Shown one piece after another: positions 40,579 to 49,155 of a stretch of 64,000 nt of DNA; positions within the stretch are counted from its first letter, which is position 1, and each line of letters begins with the position of its first letter. Location of the stretch: positions 62,001 through 126,000 of the forward strand of contig NZ_RSFE01000006.1 of NCBI RefSeq assembly GCF_004025325.1, written 5' to 3'. This stretch comes from Pseudidiomarina gelatinasegens (lineage in GTDB: Bacteria; Pseudomonadota; Gammaproteobacteria; Enterobacterales; Alteromonadaceae). The notes under the pieces are model-generated. The model was given only the letters and a program-made list of their open reading frames with translations, was not told the DNA's origin and did not search any database. The translations under genes and the position numbers were made by a program.

Positions 40579-41793
40579 TTATGCAATGACGTAAACAACC
40601 GTGCCACCAATCAACCAAACTGCACTGAGCACACAAAGGCCAGCCATAATTTTGTCACTCAGCGATGACTCGCTATGGTCATGATCGTGGTGATCGTGCT
40701 CACTGGCTTGTTGTGCCTGACGCCAGAAAACAATCATCACCGCGCTAAGTGCAAGAAAGATTAGGTTCAAAACAAACCCATAATTTAGCTGAAAGTGTTC
40801 CTGTTCCGCTGGCGAAGTCCATTGTGATGCATCAGGTAGCAAGTCAAATGCAACCAGGCCGTAGTGCATCACCAATGACGCTGCAACCAGGCATACGAAT
40901 AGCATCATGGCAATGTACAGCGCCATTTTCCAGCCGTAGTAGCGTGCATTTATTTTCAATACAGGAAGTACAATCAAATCAGAAAATATAAATGCCATGA
41001 CCCCAGCAAAAGCTACACCCTCACCAAATAACACTGCCGCCAATGGAATGTTCCCCATAGAACCAATAAAGGTAAAGAATGCAGCGATTGGCCCTACCAC
41101 CGCTTGCTGCAACAGTGACCAAAAACCCGGTTCACCGGCACTGCCAACGCCAACAAAAAGCCACTCGAAAAACGCACTCGGTACGAACGCCGAAATTACA
41201 CCGGCGACGGTAAAGCCGATAAGAATGTCCTGCCAAACCATTTGCCATTCCATGACATATTTTTGGCCGACTTGCTGCCACGTTTCTTTGCTTAATAAAT
41301 CAGATAAGGTGCTTTCATGCTGATGCTCGTCTTCGCTGTCTTCGTGACGCGCTTGCTTAATAAGCTTATGTGGATTGGTTAACGTAATAAATAACCACAC
41401 AAACAGAATCAGCAGCAGCCCGCCAACATACTCGCCAACCACAAACTGCCAGCCTAGAAAAATAGAGATAACAAACCCCAGCTCTATCACTAAGTTTGTT
41501 GATGCAAGCATAAACGCCATAGAAGCACTGAAAGCCGCGCCCTTATTAAAGAGCGCGCGGGTAGTCGAAAGTGCAGCAAAACTGCAGGAACTGGAAATGA
41601 ATCCGAAAAACGTACCTAAGGAAACCGATTTAAGGTTGTTACTGCCCATTGCTTGGCGCATTCGTCGCTTGGTGATTAGCACTTGAATTAAGCTACTTAT
41701 CAAATAACCTAATACAAAGGCCCATAATGCCATCCAGAAAAAACCAAGGCTGGTATACGCAGATTCTCCCCAAGCGGTTATAAATTCTGTCAT
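40579..41793 (-). CDS. YraQ/ArsP-like permease (DUF318)
   Basis: This is a polytopic membrane protein of 404 residues with about 8-10 helices. The motif ISSSCSFAALSTTRALFNKGAAF with a helix-embedded Cys and its repeat-like counterpart PIAAFFTFIGSMGNIPLAAVLF are typical of the DUF318/UPF0718 permeases, which include the organoarsenical exporter ArsP. Two His/Asp-rich hydrophilic loops are present (EDSEDEHQHES, about 154; ASEHDHHDHDHSES, about 370), which suggest metal interaction. Substrate unknown. It is convergent with norB and divergent from narX; GGAGAA precedes the ATG. Confidence 0.82.
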   Translation of the reverse strand: MTEFITAWGESAYTSLGFFWMALWAFVLGYLISSLIQVLITKRRMRQAMGSNNLKSVSLGTFFGFISSSCSFAALSTTRALFNKGAAFSASMAFMLASTNLVIELGFVISIFLGWQFVVGEYVGGLLLILFVWLFITLTNPHKLIKQARHEDSEDEHQHESTLSDLLSKETWQQVGQKYVMEWQMVWQDILIGFTVAGVISAFVPSAFFEWLFVGVGSAGEPGFWSLLQQAVVGPIAAFFTFIGSMGNIPLAAVLFGEGVAFAGVMAFIFSDLIVLPVLKINARYYGWKMALYIAMMLFVCLVAASLVMHYGLVAFDLLPDASQWTSPAEQEHFQLNYGFVLNLIFLALSAVMIVFWRQAQQASEHDHHDHDHSESSLSDKIMAGLCVLSAVWLIGGTVVYVIA

Positions 41794-41852
41794 TAATTCT
41801 CCTTAAGCCGTCAATCTGAGTTCAAAGTATAGCAGTGCACCAAAACCTTTGA

Positions 41853-41877
41853 GCGAATCATAAAATTCCTGATTCGC
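41853..41877. repeat. Inverted repeat in the permease-narX spacer
   Basis: GCGAATCA (41853-41860) and TGATTCGC (41870-41877) are perfect complements separated by 9 nt. This could be an operator for either divergent gene; no T tract follows. Confidence 0.4.
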
Positions 41878-41938
41878 ACCCAAACGTATTTGGCGTTAAA
41901 CTATACAGCTACCTGCAACAACGCTCAGTATAGGTGTT

Positions 41939-43744
41939 ATGAATAAATTTTCGATTGTTACACGCATCGGTATTGCCCTAAGCGCTATGGTCGCGTTGAC
42001 GATACTGACGCTGCTTGCATCATATTGGCTATCAGAAAAGGCTGACCACGATGCTTTGGCGATTAATGTTGCTGGTTCATTACGCTATCAAGCTTACCAA
42101 TACAGCTGGCATGCCATGCACGACCCAGAAAATGCGGCGACTGTGGCAACTGCGCTCAATGAAAGTTGGAATCACCACGTTTTTAATCGTTTCAAAATTG
42201 AAGATAACGAACTAACCGATTTGTACACCGAATCGATGGCAAGCTGGCAAGCATTTCAGCAACAAGTTGCAGCGGGCGAAATCTCCTCGGAACAACTGGT
42301 TGCAGCAATCGGCCCACAAATTGATCAAATTAACGAATTCGTTACTGCAATTCAGCAAGATGCTGAACAGCGCATTCGCTCCATTCGCTCTATTCAAGTG
42401 TTGTCTCTATTTGCCAGTATTGGCCTGGCCTTAGTTATTTTCTACTGGCTGCGCACGCGCGTTCGCTACCCGCTGGAAGTGCTCACACAAGCTGCTCGCC
42501 GAATTGGCCAAGGTGATTTTACCGCGCGCGTGAAGCACCCGATGAAAGATGAGCTCGGTGTACTTGCCGGTACCCTAAACAAAATGAATGAAGCTATCGG
42601 TTTTATGTACGGCAACCTTGAAAAGCGTGTCGACGAGCAAACACAAGCTATTCAGAAGTCGAATATTCGACTGCAATTCTTATACGATACCGCACGCACC
42701 ATCATCGAACACTCACCGGGGTATCATGACTTTACCGCGATTGTAAACGGCCTGAAACGGGCCTCTGAAGTGGATGATATTGAACTGTGTTTAATCACAG
42801 AAGCGGGCAACAAGCCGTATTTACAGGTGCAACCCATTGGCGCGCCCATTGACCCCTGTGAAGGCGTAGACTGCAGTCAGTGCGTCAATGCTGGTGGTGG
42901 TGTGTCGGTCATGGATGGTTTGCGCATTTATCGCTTCCCAATCGATCGTGAAGATCATAATTACGGGGTACTTGTTGCGCGCTGCCCAATTAGCGAACAA
43001 CTCAGTGACTGGCAACAGCAGCTCATTCAGTCGGTTGCCGACCAGCTTGCTGTGGCATTAAGTTTGAAACAAGAAGAAGAGCAAGTGCGACGTTTGGCGC
43101 TGATTCAGGAACGCACAGTGATTGCACGCGAACTCCATGATTCATTAGCTCAAGCGCTGTCCTATTTGAAAATTCAGGTCACTCGATTAAACAAAGCCAT
43201 TGAGAAAGACAACCGAGAAGTTATCGAAGACGTCTCAAAAGAACTGAAAGAAGGTTTGAACGCAGCATACCGTCAATTACGCGAATTACTTACAACCTTC
43301 CGTTTAAAAGTGGATGGTGCAGGTATGTTGCATGCACTGCAAACCACCATAAAACAATTTAACGACCAATCAGACATTGCGTTTCGCTTAGACTATCAGT
43401 TAGAAAGCACGCCATTGGTACCTCACGAAGAAATTCATTTGCTGCAGATCATTCGTGAAGCTTGTCAGAATGCTATTCATCATAGTCAAGGTACCGATGT
43501 GGTCGTGAAACTGGCGCAGGACGAAAATAATGGCATTCACCTAAGCATTGAAGATAACGGTGTTGGTATTCCAGAAAACGCAGAAAAGTTGAATCACTAT
43601 GGTTTGGCGATCATGCAGGAGCGTAGTCGTCATTTGGGTGGTGCTATTTCCATTCAACGCCGCGCCGTAGGTGGTACAGGGGTGTATTTCGAATTCGCAC
43701 CGCAGTACATATTAGAACGCCAAGACGCTCCAACAACGGCTTAA
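41939..43744 (+). CDS. narX: Nitrate/nitrite sensor histidine kinase NarX
   Basis: This membrane sensor phosphorylates NarL in response to nitrate. The 601-residue protein has two helices (about 8-30 and 151-170) around a periplasmic domain with the P-box INVAGSLRYQAYQYS (about 42-56). HAMP follows, then a GAF-like module with a Cys cluster (PCEGVDCSQC), then HisKA_3 with phospho-acceptor His400 in VIARELHDSLAQALSYLK and an HATPase domain (REACQNAIHHS, DNGVGIP). It ends in a 4-nt convergent overlap with narK, which separates it from its response regulator gene narL. Confidence 0.93.
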   Translation: MNKFSIVTRIGIALSAMVALTILTLLASYWLSEKADHDALAINVAGSLRYQAYQYSWHAMHDPENAATVATALNESWNHHVFNRFKIEDNELTDLYTESMASWQAFQQQVAAGEISSEQLVAAIGPQIDQINEFVTAIQQDAEQRIRSIRSIQVLSLFASIGLALVIFYWLRTRVRYPLEVLTQAARRIGQGDFTARVKHPMKDELGVLAGTLNKMNEAIGFMYGNLEKRVDEQTQAIQKSNIRLQFLYDTARTIIEHSPGYHDFTAIVNGLKRASEVDDIELCLITEAGNKPYLQVQPIGAPIDPCEGVDCSQCVNAGGGVSVMDGLRIYRFPIDREDHNYGVLVARCPISEQLSDWQQQLIQSVADQLAVALSLKQEEEQVRRLALIQERTVIARELHDSLAQALSYLKIQVTRLNKAIEKDNREVIEDVSKELKEGLNAAYRQLRELLTTFRLKVDGAGMLHALQTTIKQFNDQSDIAFRLDYQLESTPLVPHEEIHLLQIIREACQNAIHHSQGTDVVVKLAQDENNGIHLSIEDNGVGIPENAEKLNHYGLAIMQERSRHLGGAISIQRRAVGGTGVYFEFAPQYILERQDAPTTA

Positions 43745-45072
43745 GGGTTATAGAACTCAGCTTTATTACGCAGGTACATGTAAGCCACCAACGCTACGCA
43801 TGCCACGTAGAATAATGCGAATACGAATAGCGCGTAAGCTGGGGTTGCCGTGGTGCTATTTACGTACCACAGCGCCGGAATATACGCTGCACCAGCGCTA
43901 GCTACCGCAGTTAACCAACGCAGCGCCAGCGGCAACTGCTCCAGCGGTAACACCACGCTAACACTGCGAAAAATTGCACTACTGGCTGCTCCTGTTGCAA
44001 TAAAAATAACCAAGAACACCAACAGGTACCCCAGAAACCACTGTTCTGGAAGTGGGCTGTGCGTCGCTTTATAAGTGATGACACCAGCCACCACGCTGCT
44101 TATCGCCAACACCACGGCACACCAAAGGGTTACCTTTGAGCCTCCGAACAAATCAGCTAACCAACCACCAAATGGGCGCGCCAAAACCCCCAGCAACGGG
44201 CCAATCCATGCGTACGTTAATGCGCTTGGGGTATAAGTTGCGCTGAAGTTTTGCAGGCTTAATGGAAAGGTAATGGTGAACCCAATAAAAGAACCAAACG
44301 CCATCACGTACAGTAAGGTCATGACCCACGTATGTTTATTACGCAAAATGGCGCGGTAATGGGTACGGTCGGTAATGGTGCCGAAAGGCTTCGCTGGATC
44401 ATCTTGGGTACGGCGAGCCACTTGCCAAACAATACTCGCAAGGGCAATCGCCGCGATAATAATCCAGCCCATGTTTGCTAACCATAGCGACGCGCCTGGC
44501 GCAATAACGCCAACAATGTCGCCACTGCCATGCGTTGAAACCCAAGGCGTTCCAGCGAGCGCGCCGAATAAATTTATACTCGATAGAAACGGTAATGCCG
44601 CTTGCGCGATAACAATACCAATACCGGCAATGCCAGCATTAACCGCGAGGGTCCAACCAAGGCCAGTTTTATCGATTTTGTCATTGCGGGTAAACGCAAT
44701 AAATTGCGCACCACCAAAGCCACAAGCTACCGCTAACCACTGCAACGCCGAATAGCTCAATGGCGGGTGCATCAGTAGCCACACCATGGCGAATGCGGGA
44801 ATCAAAAGAGCGGCTGTGCTGAGATAAATAAATCGCGACTGCATAGCGCGCTCACCCAGCCAGAAAAACACAAAATGCCACGCCGTTGCACTAAGCCCAG
44901 ATAGAGCCAGCAAGCGATATAGCTGTGCGAAGTCAAAGCCAGCATCAACTGAAAACAACTGTACCACGAGCACACTCAAGCTCATCCACAGCGTCATACC
45001 AACAATCAAATTGATTGCTGTTGGTTTGTCGACTGTTGATGACGCTCTTACTGTATTCACGCGCTGCTCCAT
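43741..45072 (-). CDS. narK: Nitrate/nitrite transporter, NarK family (MFS)
   Basis: This is a 443-residue, 12-helix major facilitator protein for nitrate uptake or nitrite export. Family features are GGAQFIAFTRNDKIDKTGLGWTLAVNAGIAGIG, a NarK signature region though not the textbook form, and GPLLGVLARPFGGWLADLFGGSKVTLW, the loop 8-9 MFS motif with the conserved Arg. ATG 45072 is chosen because translation further upstream would cross the narL gene. The spacer to narL holds a NarL heptamer. The two genes flanking it encode its presumed regulators. No nitrate reductase follows it. Confidence 0.88.
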   Translation of the reverse strand: MEQRVNTVRASSTVDKPTAINLIVGMTLWMSLSVLVVQLFSVDAGFDFAQLYRLLALSGLSATAWHFVFFWLGERAMQSRFIYLSTAALLIPAFAMVWLLMHPPLSYSALQWLAVACGFGGAQFIAFTRNDKIDKTGLGWTLAVNAGIAGIGIVIAQAALPFLSSINLFGALAGTPWVSTHGSGDIVGVIAPGASLWLANMGWIIIAAIALASIVWQVARRTQDDPAKPFGTITDRTHYRAILRNKHTWVMTLLYVMAFGSFIGFTITFPLSLQNFSATYTPSALTYAWIGPLLGVLARPFGGWLADLFGGSKVTLWCAVVLAISSVVAGVITYKATHSPLPEQWFLGYLLVFLVIFIATGAASSAIFRSVSVVLPLEQLPLALRWLTAVASAGAAYIPALWYVNSTTATPAYALFVFALFYVACVALVAYMYLRNKAEFYNP

Positions 45073-45165
45073 AAAATTTTCCAATGTGTAAACTATGCGT
45101 GATCTCGCGCAGTACAACAATTCAGCGGGAGTGATAACCAGCAGGGCATAAGGGGCACGTAAAAC

Positions 45166-45200
45166 TACCCCTTTTGGGTTAGATTGCGCTAACCTATACT
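45166..45200. promoter_or_regulatory. NarL site and -10 between narK and narL
   Basis: TACCCCT (45166-45172), TT, TGGGTTA (45175-45181) form a 7-2-7 arrangement with one perfect and one 5/7 heptamer. GGTTAG (45177-45182) and CTAACC (45189-45194) add an inverted repeat. A -10 TATACT for narL lies at 45195-45200, so the site would cover the narL -35 region. Confidence 0.55.
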
Positions 45201-45268
45201 TTGTCATGGAACAATGTGTAACAATACTGACCCAACGCAACAAAGTTGATGCAAACAAGGAGCACGTC

Positions 45269-45913
45269 ATGTCTGACACCGCCGCTAGCATAATGCTTGT
45301 GGATGACCATCCACTGCTACGCAAGGGTTTGAAACAATTAATCTCGCTTGAAGATGGCCTGGAAGTCGTTGCTGAGTGCAGCAATGGTGCAGATGCCCTT
45401 GTTAGAGCAGAAGAGCTGGACCCAGACCTGATTATTCTCGACCTTAATATGCAAGGCATGGATGGCTTAGAAACATTGAAGCGCATGCGCGACAATGGCG
45501 TAACCTCACGCATTGTCATGCTGACCGTGTCCGATGCTGATGAAGACGTGGTTACCGCTATCACCAATGGCGCTGATGGCTATTTGTTGAAGGACATGGA
45601 TCCTGAGTTATTGCTTGAACAGATTCAACGCGCCGTAGATGGGAAAATGGTTTTAAGTGAAGCCATTACCGAAGTGTTAGCAACTGCATTACGCCGCCCT
45701 TCAGCACCCACGGCCAGCAAACTGGACGGATTAACAAACCGTGAGCGAGAAATCTTAGAACTTATCGCCAAGGGCATGAGCAACAAGGTTATTGCCCGTG
45801 AGCTGGATATATCCGACGGCACGGTAAAAGTGCATGTGAAGCACCTACTTAAAAAACTCGGCTTACGTTCACGCGTAGAAGCCGCTGTATGGATGGTCAA
45901 TCAAGACACTTAA
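45269..45913 (+). CDS. narL: Nitrate/nitrite response regulator NarL
   Basis: NarL is a two-component DNA-binding regulator. The 214-residue product has a receiver domain with acidic pocket VDDHP (about 11-15), phospho-acceptor Asp58 (IILDLN) and Lys in LLKDMD. The C-terminal LuxR-type HTH is LTNREREILELIAKGMSNKVIARELDISDGTVKVHVKHLLKKLGL. ATG 45269 has AAGGAGC upstream; a longer frame from 45206 lacks support. The partner kinase is narX, on the same strand but beyond the reversed narK. Heptamers matching its site occur at hemN, nrdG/norB, narK and near fnr. Confidence 0.93.
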   Translation: MSDTAASIMLVDDHPLLRKGLKQLISLEDGLEVVAECSNGADALVRAEELDPDLIILDLNMQGMDGLETLKRMRDNGVTSRIVMLTVSDADEDVVTAITNGADGYLLKDMDPELLLEQIQRAVDGKMVLSEAITEVLATALRRPSAPTASKLDGLTNREREILELIAKGMSNKVIARELDISDGTVKVHVKHLLKKLGLRSRVEAAVWMVNQDT

Positions 45914-45947
45914 GTATTGTTGACCAACATCAAAGCATTGCCTAAAT

Positions 45948-45977
45948 AAACAGCCCACACTCGTGGGCTGTTTTGTT
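45948..45977 (+). terminator. Rho-independent terminator of narL
   Basis: AAACAGCCCAC (45948-45958) and GTGGGCTGTTT (45963-45973) form an 11-bp stem with a 4-nt loop, followed by a T-rich run. A GTG inside it has been read as a longer start for the next gene, which I reject. Confidence 0.9.
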
Positions 45978-45995
45978 TCTGGTAAGGGTATTGCG

Positions 45996-47591
45996 ATGCA
46001 ATTGGGTGCTGCCATTACAAAAGCTCTGCGCGATTTCGGCGTAAACGAGCTTTTTGGAATTCCTGGGGACTTTATTCTGCCTCTGTTACAACAGTTGCAA
46101 CAACAACCGGATGCTCTACCGTTTTACTACCTAACCCACGAGCCAGCTGTTGTTTATGCCGCCGATGCGGCTGCTCGATGCGCGAACCGCCCAGCCGCTG
46201 TTGCGCTGACCTATGGGGCCGGCGCACTAAATGGCGTCAATGCCGTAGCCCAAGCCTACGAAGAATATGTGCCGCTCGTTATTTTTGCCGGTTACCCAAG
46301 CCGTAACGAAGTAGCTTCCGGCTTGCAGATTCATCATCAAGCCAAAACCATCGATTCTCAGCGCCGCATCTATACTGAAATCACCTGTTTGCAAGTACGC
46401 CTCGATAATGCTGAAACAGCGACACAAGTGCTGTACGAGGCACTGCAAACCTGCAAAGAACAATCCCGTCCTGTGCTCATTGAAGTGCCTCGCGATGCGG
46501 TTGATTTGGATATTGTGCCGCGGGCATCGTATGCGGCCGCTGCTAAAGTGCCTGTGAGCGTTCACGAAGATGATTATCAACGGCTTGTTGTCGCGCTGAG
46601 CACGGCCCGCCGGCCCGTAATTCTAAGTGGTGTCAATGTCCGGCGAAGCGGCGCTCAACACGCTGTTGAGTGTTTGGCCGAGCAGTTTAATATTCCCCTG
46701 GTAACATCACTACTAGGGCGTGCCAGCATTAACCCGAACCATTCGTGCTATGGCGGTGTATTTTGTGGAGCTACCGACACCCTGGCTTACCAGTTACTTA
46801 ACAATGCCGATGTGATCATTGCCTTAGGCGTAATTTACACAGACAGTAATTTTAGTGCTCATCGCTCGTTAATCAGCTCCCCGCATTTTTATCGCATCGA
46901 TTTTCCTGAGCAGTCGTTGAAGAGCTGGTGCAGTCGACTTGCCAGTGAACCATTACCGCTATTTGAAACACGAAGCTTAAACCAACCCGAACTGCAGCCG
47001 GATACAACATTTTCTACTGATGCCGTGGTACAAGAAATACATCGACAACTGTCGCAGCAATCCACGATCGTTCCCATTGTCAGTGACGTGGGTGATTGCT
47101 TATTTGCGTCATTACGAGCTTCACCAACAGACTTTTTAGCACCGGCATACTATGCGTCTATGGGCTACTCGATACCGGCTGCTCTTGGCGTTTACGTCAC
47201 CACCCAACGACGGCCTGTGGTTCTTGTCGGCGACGGCGCTTTTCTAATGACCGGGCTTGAGCTTGGCCAATGCCTGCGTTATGGCTGCCTACCTATCATC
47301 GTACTGATAAACAATCAGCGATGGGACATGATTGAAGCCTTCGCGCCAAAGTTAAACTGCACCAAACTGCATCACTGGCAGTACACCAGTATTGCCACAA
47401 GTATGGGTATTGAAAGCGTTCGCGTGCATGACCACCCAAGCTTTGCTAAGGCATTTGCTAAGGCTTGGGCGGAACCAGACCAAGCGCACCTCATCGATGT
47501 TTGGATGCCAGAGAAAAGCCGTTCCGCAAAGCTGTCTAAATTTGCCGAAACCTTGACCTCGATCAATAAAACCAACTCAATCGAGGTATAA
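45996..47591 (+). CDS. Thiamine-diphosphate 2-keto-acid decarboxylase (IPDC/PDC family)
   Basis: It decarboxylates a 2-keto acid, possibly indolepyruvate, phenylpyruvate or pyruvate; substrate cannot be fixed by eye. The 531-residue chain has the three domains of the family: catalytic Glu in YLTHEPAVVYAAD (about 51), the His pair in LQIHHQ (about 114), and the ThDP/Mg motif GDGAFLMTGLELGQCLRYGCLPIIVLINN (about 418-446). The HH pair argues for a decarboxylase rather than acetolactate synthase. ATG 45996 has AAGGG upstream and lies just past the narL terminator. It stands apart from the NO genes in function, though a fermentative role in anoxia is possible. Confidence 0.82.
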   Translation: MQLGAAITKALRDFGVNELFGIPGDFILPLLQQLQQQPDALPFYYLTHEPAVVYAADAAARCANRPAAVALTYGAGALNGVNAVAQAYEEYVPLVIFAGYPSRNEVASGLQIHHQAKTIDSQRRIYTEITCLQVRLDNAETATQVLYEALQTCKEQSRPVLIEVPRDAVDLDIVPRASYAAAAKVPVSVHEDDYQRLVVALSTARRPVILSGVNVRRSGAQHAVECLAEQFNIPLVTSLLGRASINPNHSCYGGVFCGATDTLAYQLLNNADVIIALGVIYTDSNFSAHRSLISSPHFYRIDFPEQSLKSWCSRLASEPLPLFETRSLNQPELQPDTTFSTDAVVQEIHRQLSQQSTIVPIVSDVGDCLFASLRASPTDFLAPAYYASMGYSIPAALGVYVTTQRRPVVLVGDGAFLMTGLELGQCLRYGCLPIIVLINNQRWDMIEAFAPKLNCTKLHHWQYTSIATSMGIESVRVHDHPSFAKAFAKAWAEPDQAHLIDVWMPEKSRSAKLSKFAETLTSINKTNSIEV

Positions 47592-47636
47592 ACTACCCAG
47601 CCATTTTTAAGCACGATTAACCCAGTCAAAGGTTTT

Positions 47637-48974
47637 ATGCAGTCACACCCACCTGAATTACTAAGCCCTGCAGGCAGCTTAAAAGCCATGCGGCTCGCTT
47701 TTGCTTATGGCGCCGATGCTGTCTACGCTGGGCAGCCACGCTATAGCTTGCGCGTACGTAACAATGAATTTGATCTGCCACGTCTGGCGCAAGGTATTGC
47801 TGAAGCACATGCCTTAGGTAAAAAATTCTATGTCGTTGTAAATATTGCGCCGCATAATTCGAAGTTGGTTACCTTTGTGGACGATATGGCGCCAGTCATT
47901 GCATTAAAACCTGATGCATTGATTGTGTCCGACCCCGGAATTGTGATGCTGTTGCGCGAACATTATCCCAGCCAAGCGCTGCATCTAAGTGTGCAAGCGA
48001 ACACCGTCAACTGGGCTGCGGTAAAGTTCTGGCAACAGCAGGGCATTGAACGCATCATTGTGTCGCGTGAGTTGGAAGTACGCGAAATTGCTGAAATTCG
48101 GCAAAAATGCCCCGATATGGAAATTGAAGTGTTTGTACATGGCGCCTTATGCATGGCTTATTCAGGCCGATGCCTGTTGTCCGGCTACTTCAATAAGCGC
48201 GACCCAAACCAAGGTGCTTGCACGAACTCGTGTCGCTGGCCTTATCAGGTGCACGACGCAGAAGAAGACGCGGTGGGCCAATTTAATCCGATTGATACCC
48301 CTGTGCTATTAACTGAACCGCAGCGCCCCGGTGAGTACATGCTGATGGACGAGGATCTGCACGGTACTTACATCATGAACTCCAAAGACTTGCGTGGTAT
48401 TGAGCATGTGGATTCGCTCACCAAGATGGGCGTGCATTCATTGAAAATTGAAGGCCGTACCAAGTCACCTTATTACGTTGCGCGTACTGCACAAATTTAC
48501 CGTCAGGCAATTGATGATGCCGCGGCAGGCAAGCCGTTTAACCGTGACTTATTAGCCGAGCTAGACGGCATGGCCAACCGTGGCTTTACTGAAGGCTTTT
48601 TACGCCGCCATGTACCCAGCGAAACCCAGAATTACGCCACCAGCCATAGCCAAGGTGAGCAATTACTGGTTGGCGAAATACTTGATTCCGATGGCGCCAA
48701 CGCTACGGTTGACGTTAAAAATGCCTTCGCTATCGGCGATACATTAATTCTGATGAAGCCCTCAGGCAACATAACCTTCAAGCTAGGCGCCATGGTAGAT
48801 GCCAATCAACACGTACTTGAGCGTGCCGCTGGTGCTGGTCGCCAAGTTGGGGTGCGCCTACCCACAGCACTCAATGCAGAAGAAGCGCAGTTCAGCATGT
48901 TGATTAAAGTGGCCGACGTGAAACCACAACAAACCATTCCGGTCGTCGAGGTGACTAATGCCTGTAGTCATTGA
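47637..48974 (+). CDS. trhP: tRNA uridine-34 hydroxylase TrhP (YegQ, U32 family)
   Basis: TrhP is a U32-family iron-sulfur protein needed for prephenate-dependent 5-hydroxyuridine formation at tRNA position 34. The 445 residues follow E. coli YegQ closely, for example PELLSPAGSLKAMRLAFAYGADAVYAG, FVHGALCMAYSGRCLLSGYFNKRDPNQGAC, and YIMNSKDLRGIEHVDSLTKMGVHSLKIEGRTKS. Cluster cysteines are in GALCMAYSGRC and GACTNSC. Its 3' end overlaps the ferredoxin gene by 17 nt. It is a third U32 protein in the window beside UbiU and UbiV, and all use the same chemistry class. Confidence 0.93.
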   Translation: MQSHPPELLSPAGSLKAMRLAFAYGADAVYAGQPRYSLRVRNNEFDLPRLAQGIAEAHALGKKFYVVVNIAPHNSKLVTFVDDMAPVIALKPDALIVSDPGIVMLLREHYPSQALHLSVQANTVNWAAVKFWQQQGIERIIVSRELEVREIAEIRQKCPDMEIEVFVHGALCMAYSGRCLLSGYFNKRDPNQGACTNSCRWPYQVHDAEEDAVGQFNPIDTPVLLTEPQRPGEYMLMDEDLHGTYIMNSKDLRGIEHVDSLTKMGVHSLKIEGRTKSPYYVARTAQIYRQAIDDAAAGKPFNRDLLAELDGMANRGFTEGFLRRHVPSETQNYATSHSQGEQLLVGEILDSDGANATVDVKNAFAIGDTLILMKPSGNITFKLGAMVDANQHVLERAAGAGRQVGVRLPTALNAEEAQFSMLIKVADVKPQQTIPVVEVTNACSH

Positions 48975-49155
48975 TAGCGATTGCATTAATTGCGATATGT
49001 GCGTGCCTGAATGCCCGAATGATGCCATTGCCATGGGAAAACAGCACTATGTGGTCGATGTGGATAAATGCACGGAATGCGAAGGTTTCTACGACCAACC
49101 CGCTTGCATTCCGGTATGTCCAATAGAGTGCATGACACTGGTACCCGACGCTTAG
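48958..49155 (+). CDS. yfhL: YfhL-like 2[4Fe-4S] ferredoxin
   Basis: This is a 65-residue ferredoxin with two cluster motifs: CINCDMCVPECP, and the second with a long insertion, CTECEGFYDQPACIPVCP. That insertion is characteristic of the YfhL/Allochromatium-type ferredoxins. It starts 17 nt inside trhP, a strong sign of coupled expression, so it may supply electrons or assist the cluster of TrhP (inference from overlap). Its stop overlaps the end of the convergent aldolase-like gene by 4 nt. Confidence 0.93.
   Translation: MPVVIDSDCINCDMCVPECPNDAIAMGKQHYVVDVDKCTECEGFYDQPACIPVCPIECMTLVPDA

Noticed and set aside
45073-45567. N-terminal extension of narK by about 165 codons
   Set aside because: The extension would read antisense through narL; ATG 45072 gives a normal-length transporter.
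45963-45995. GTG start for the keto-acid decarboxylase
   Set aside because: The codon lies within the narL terminator stem; ATG 45996 follows a ribosome site.
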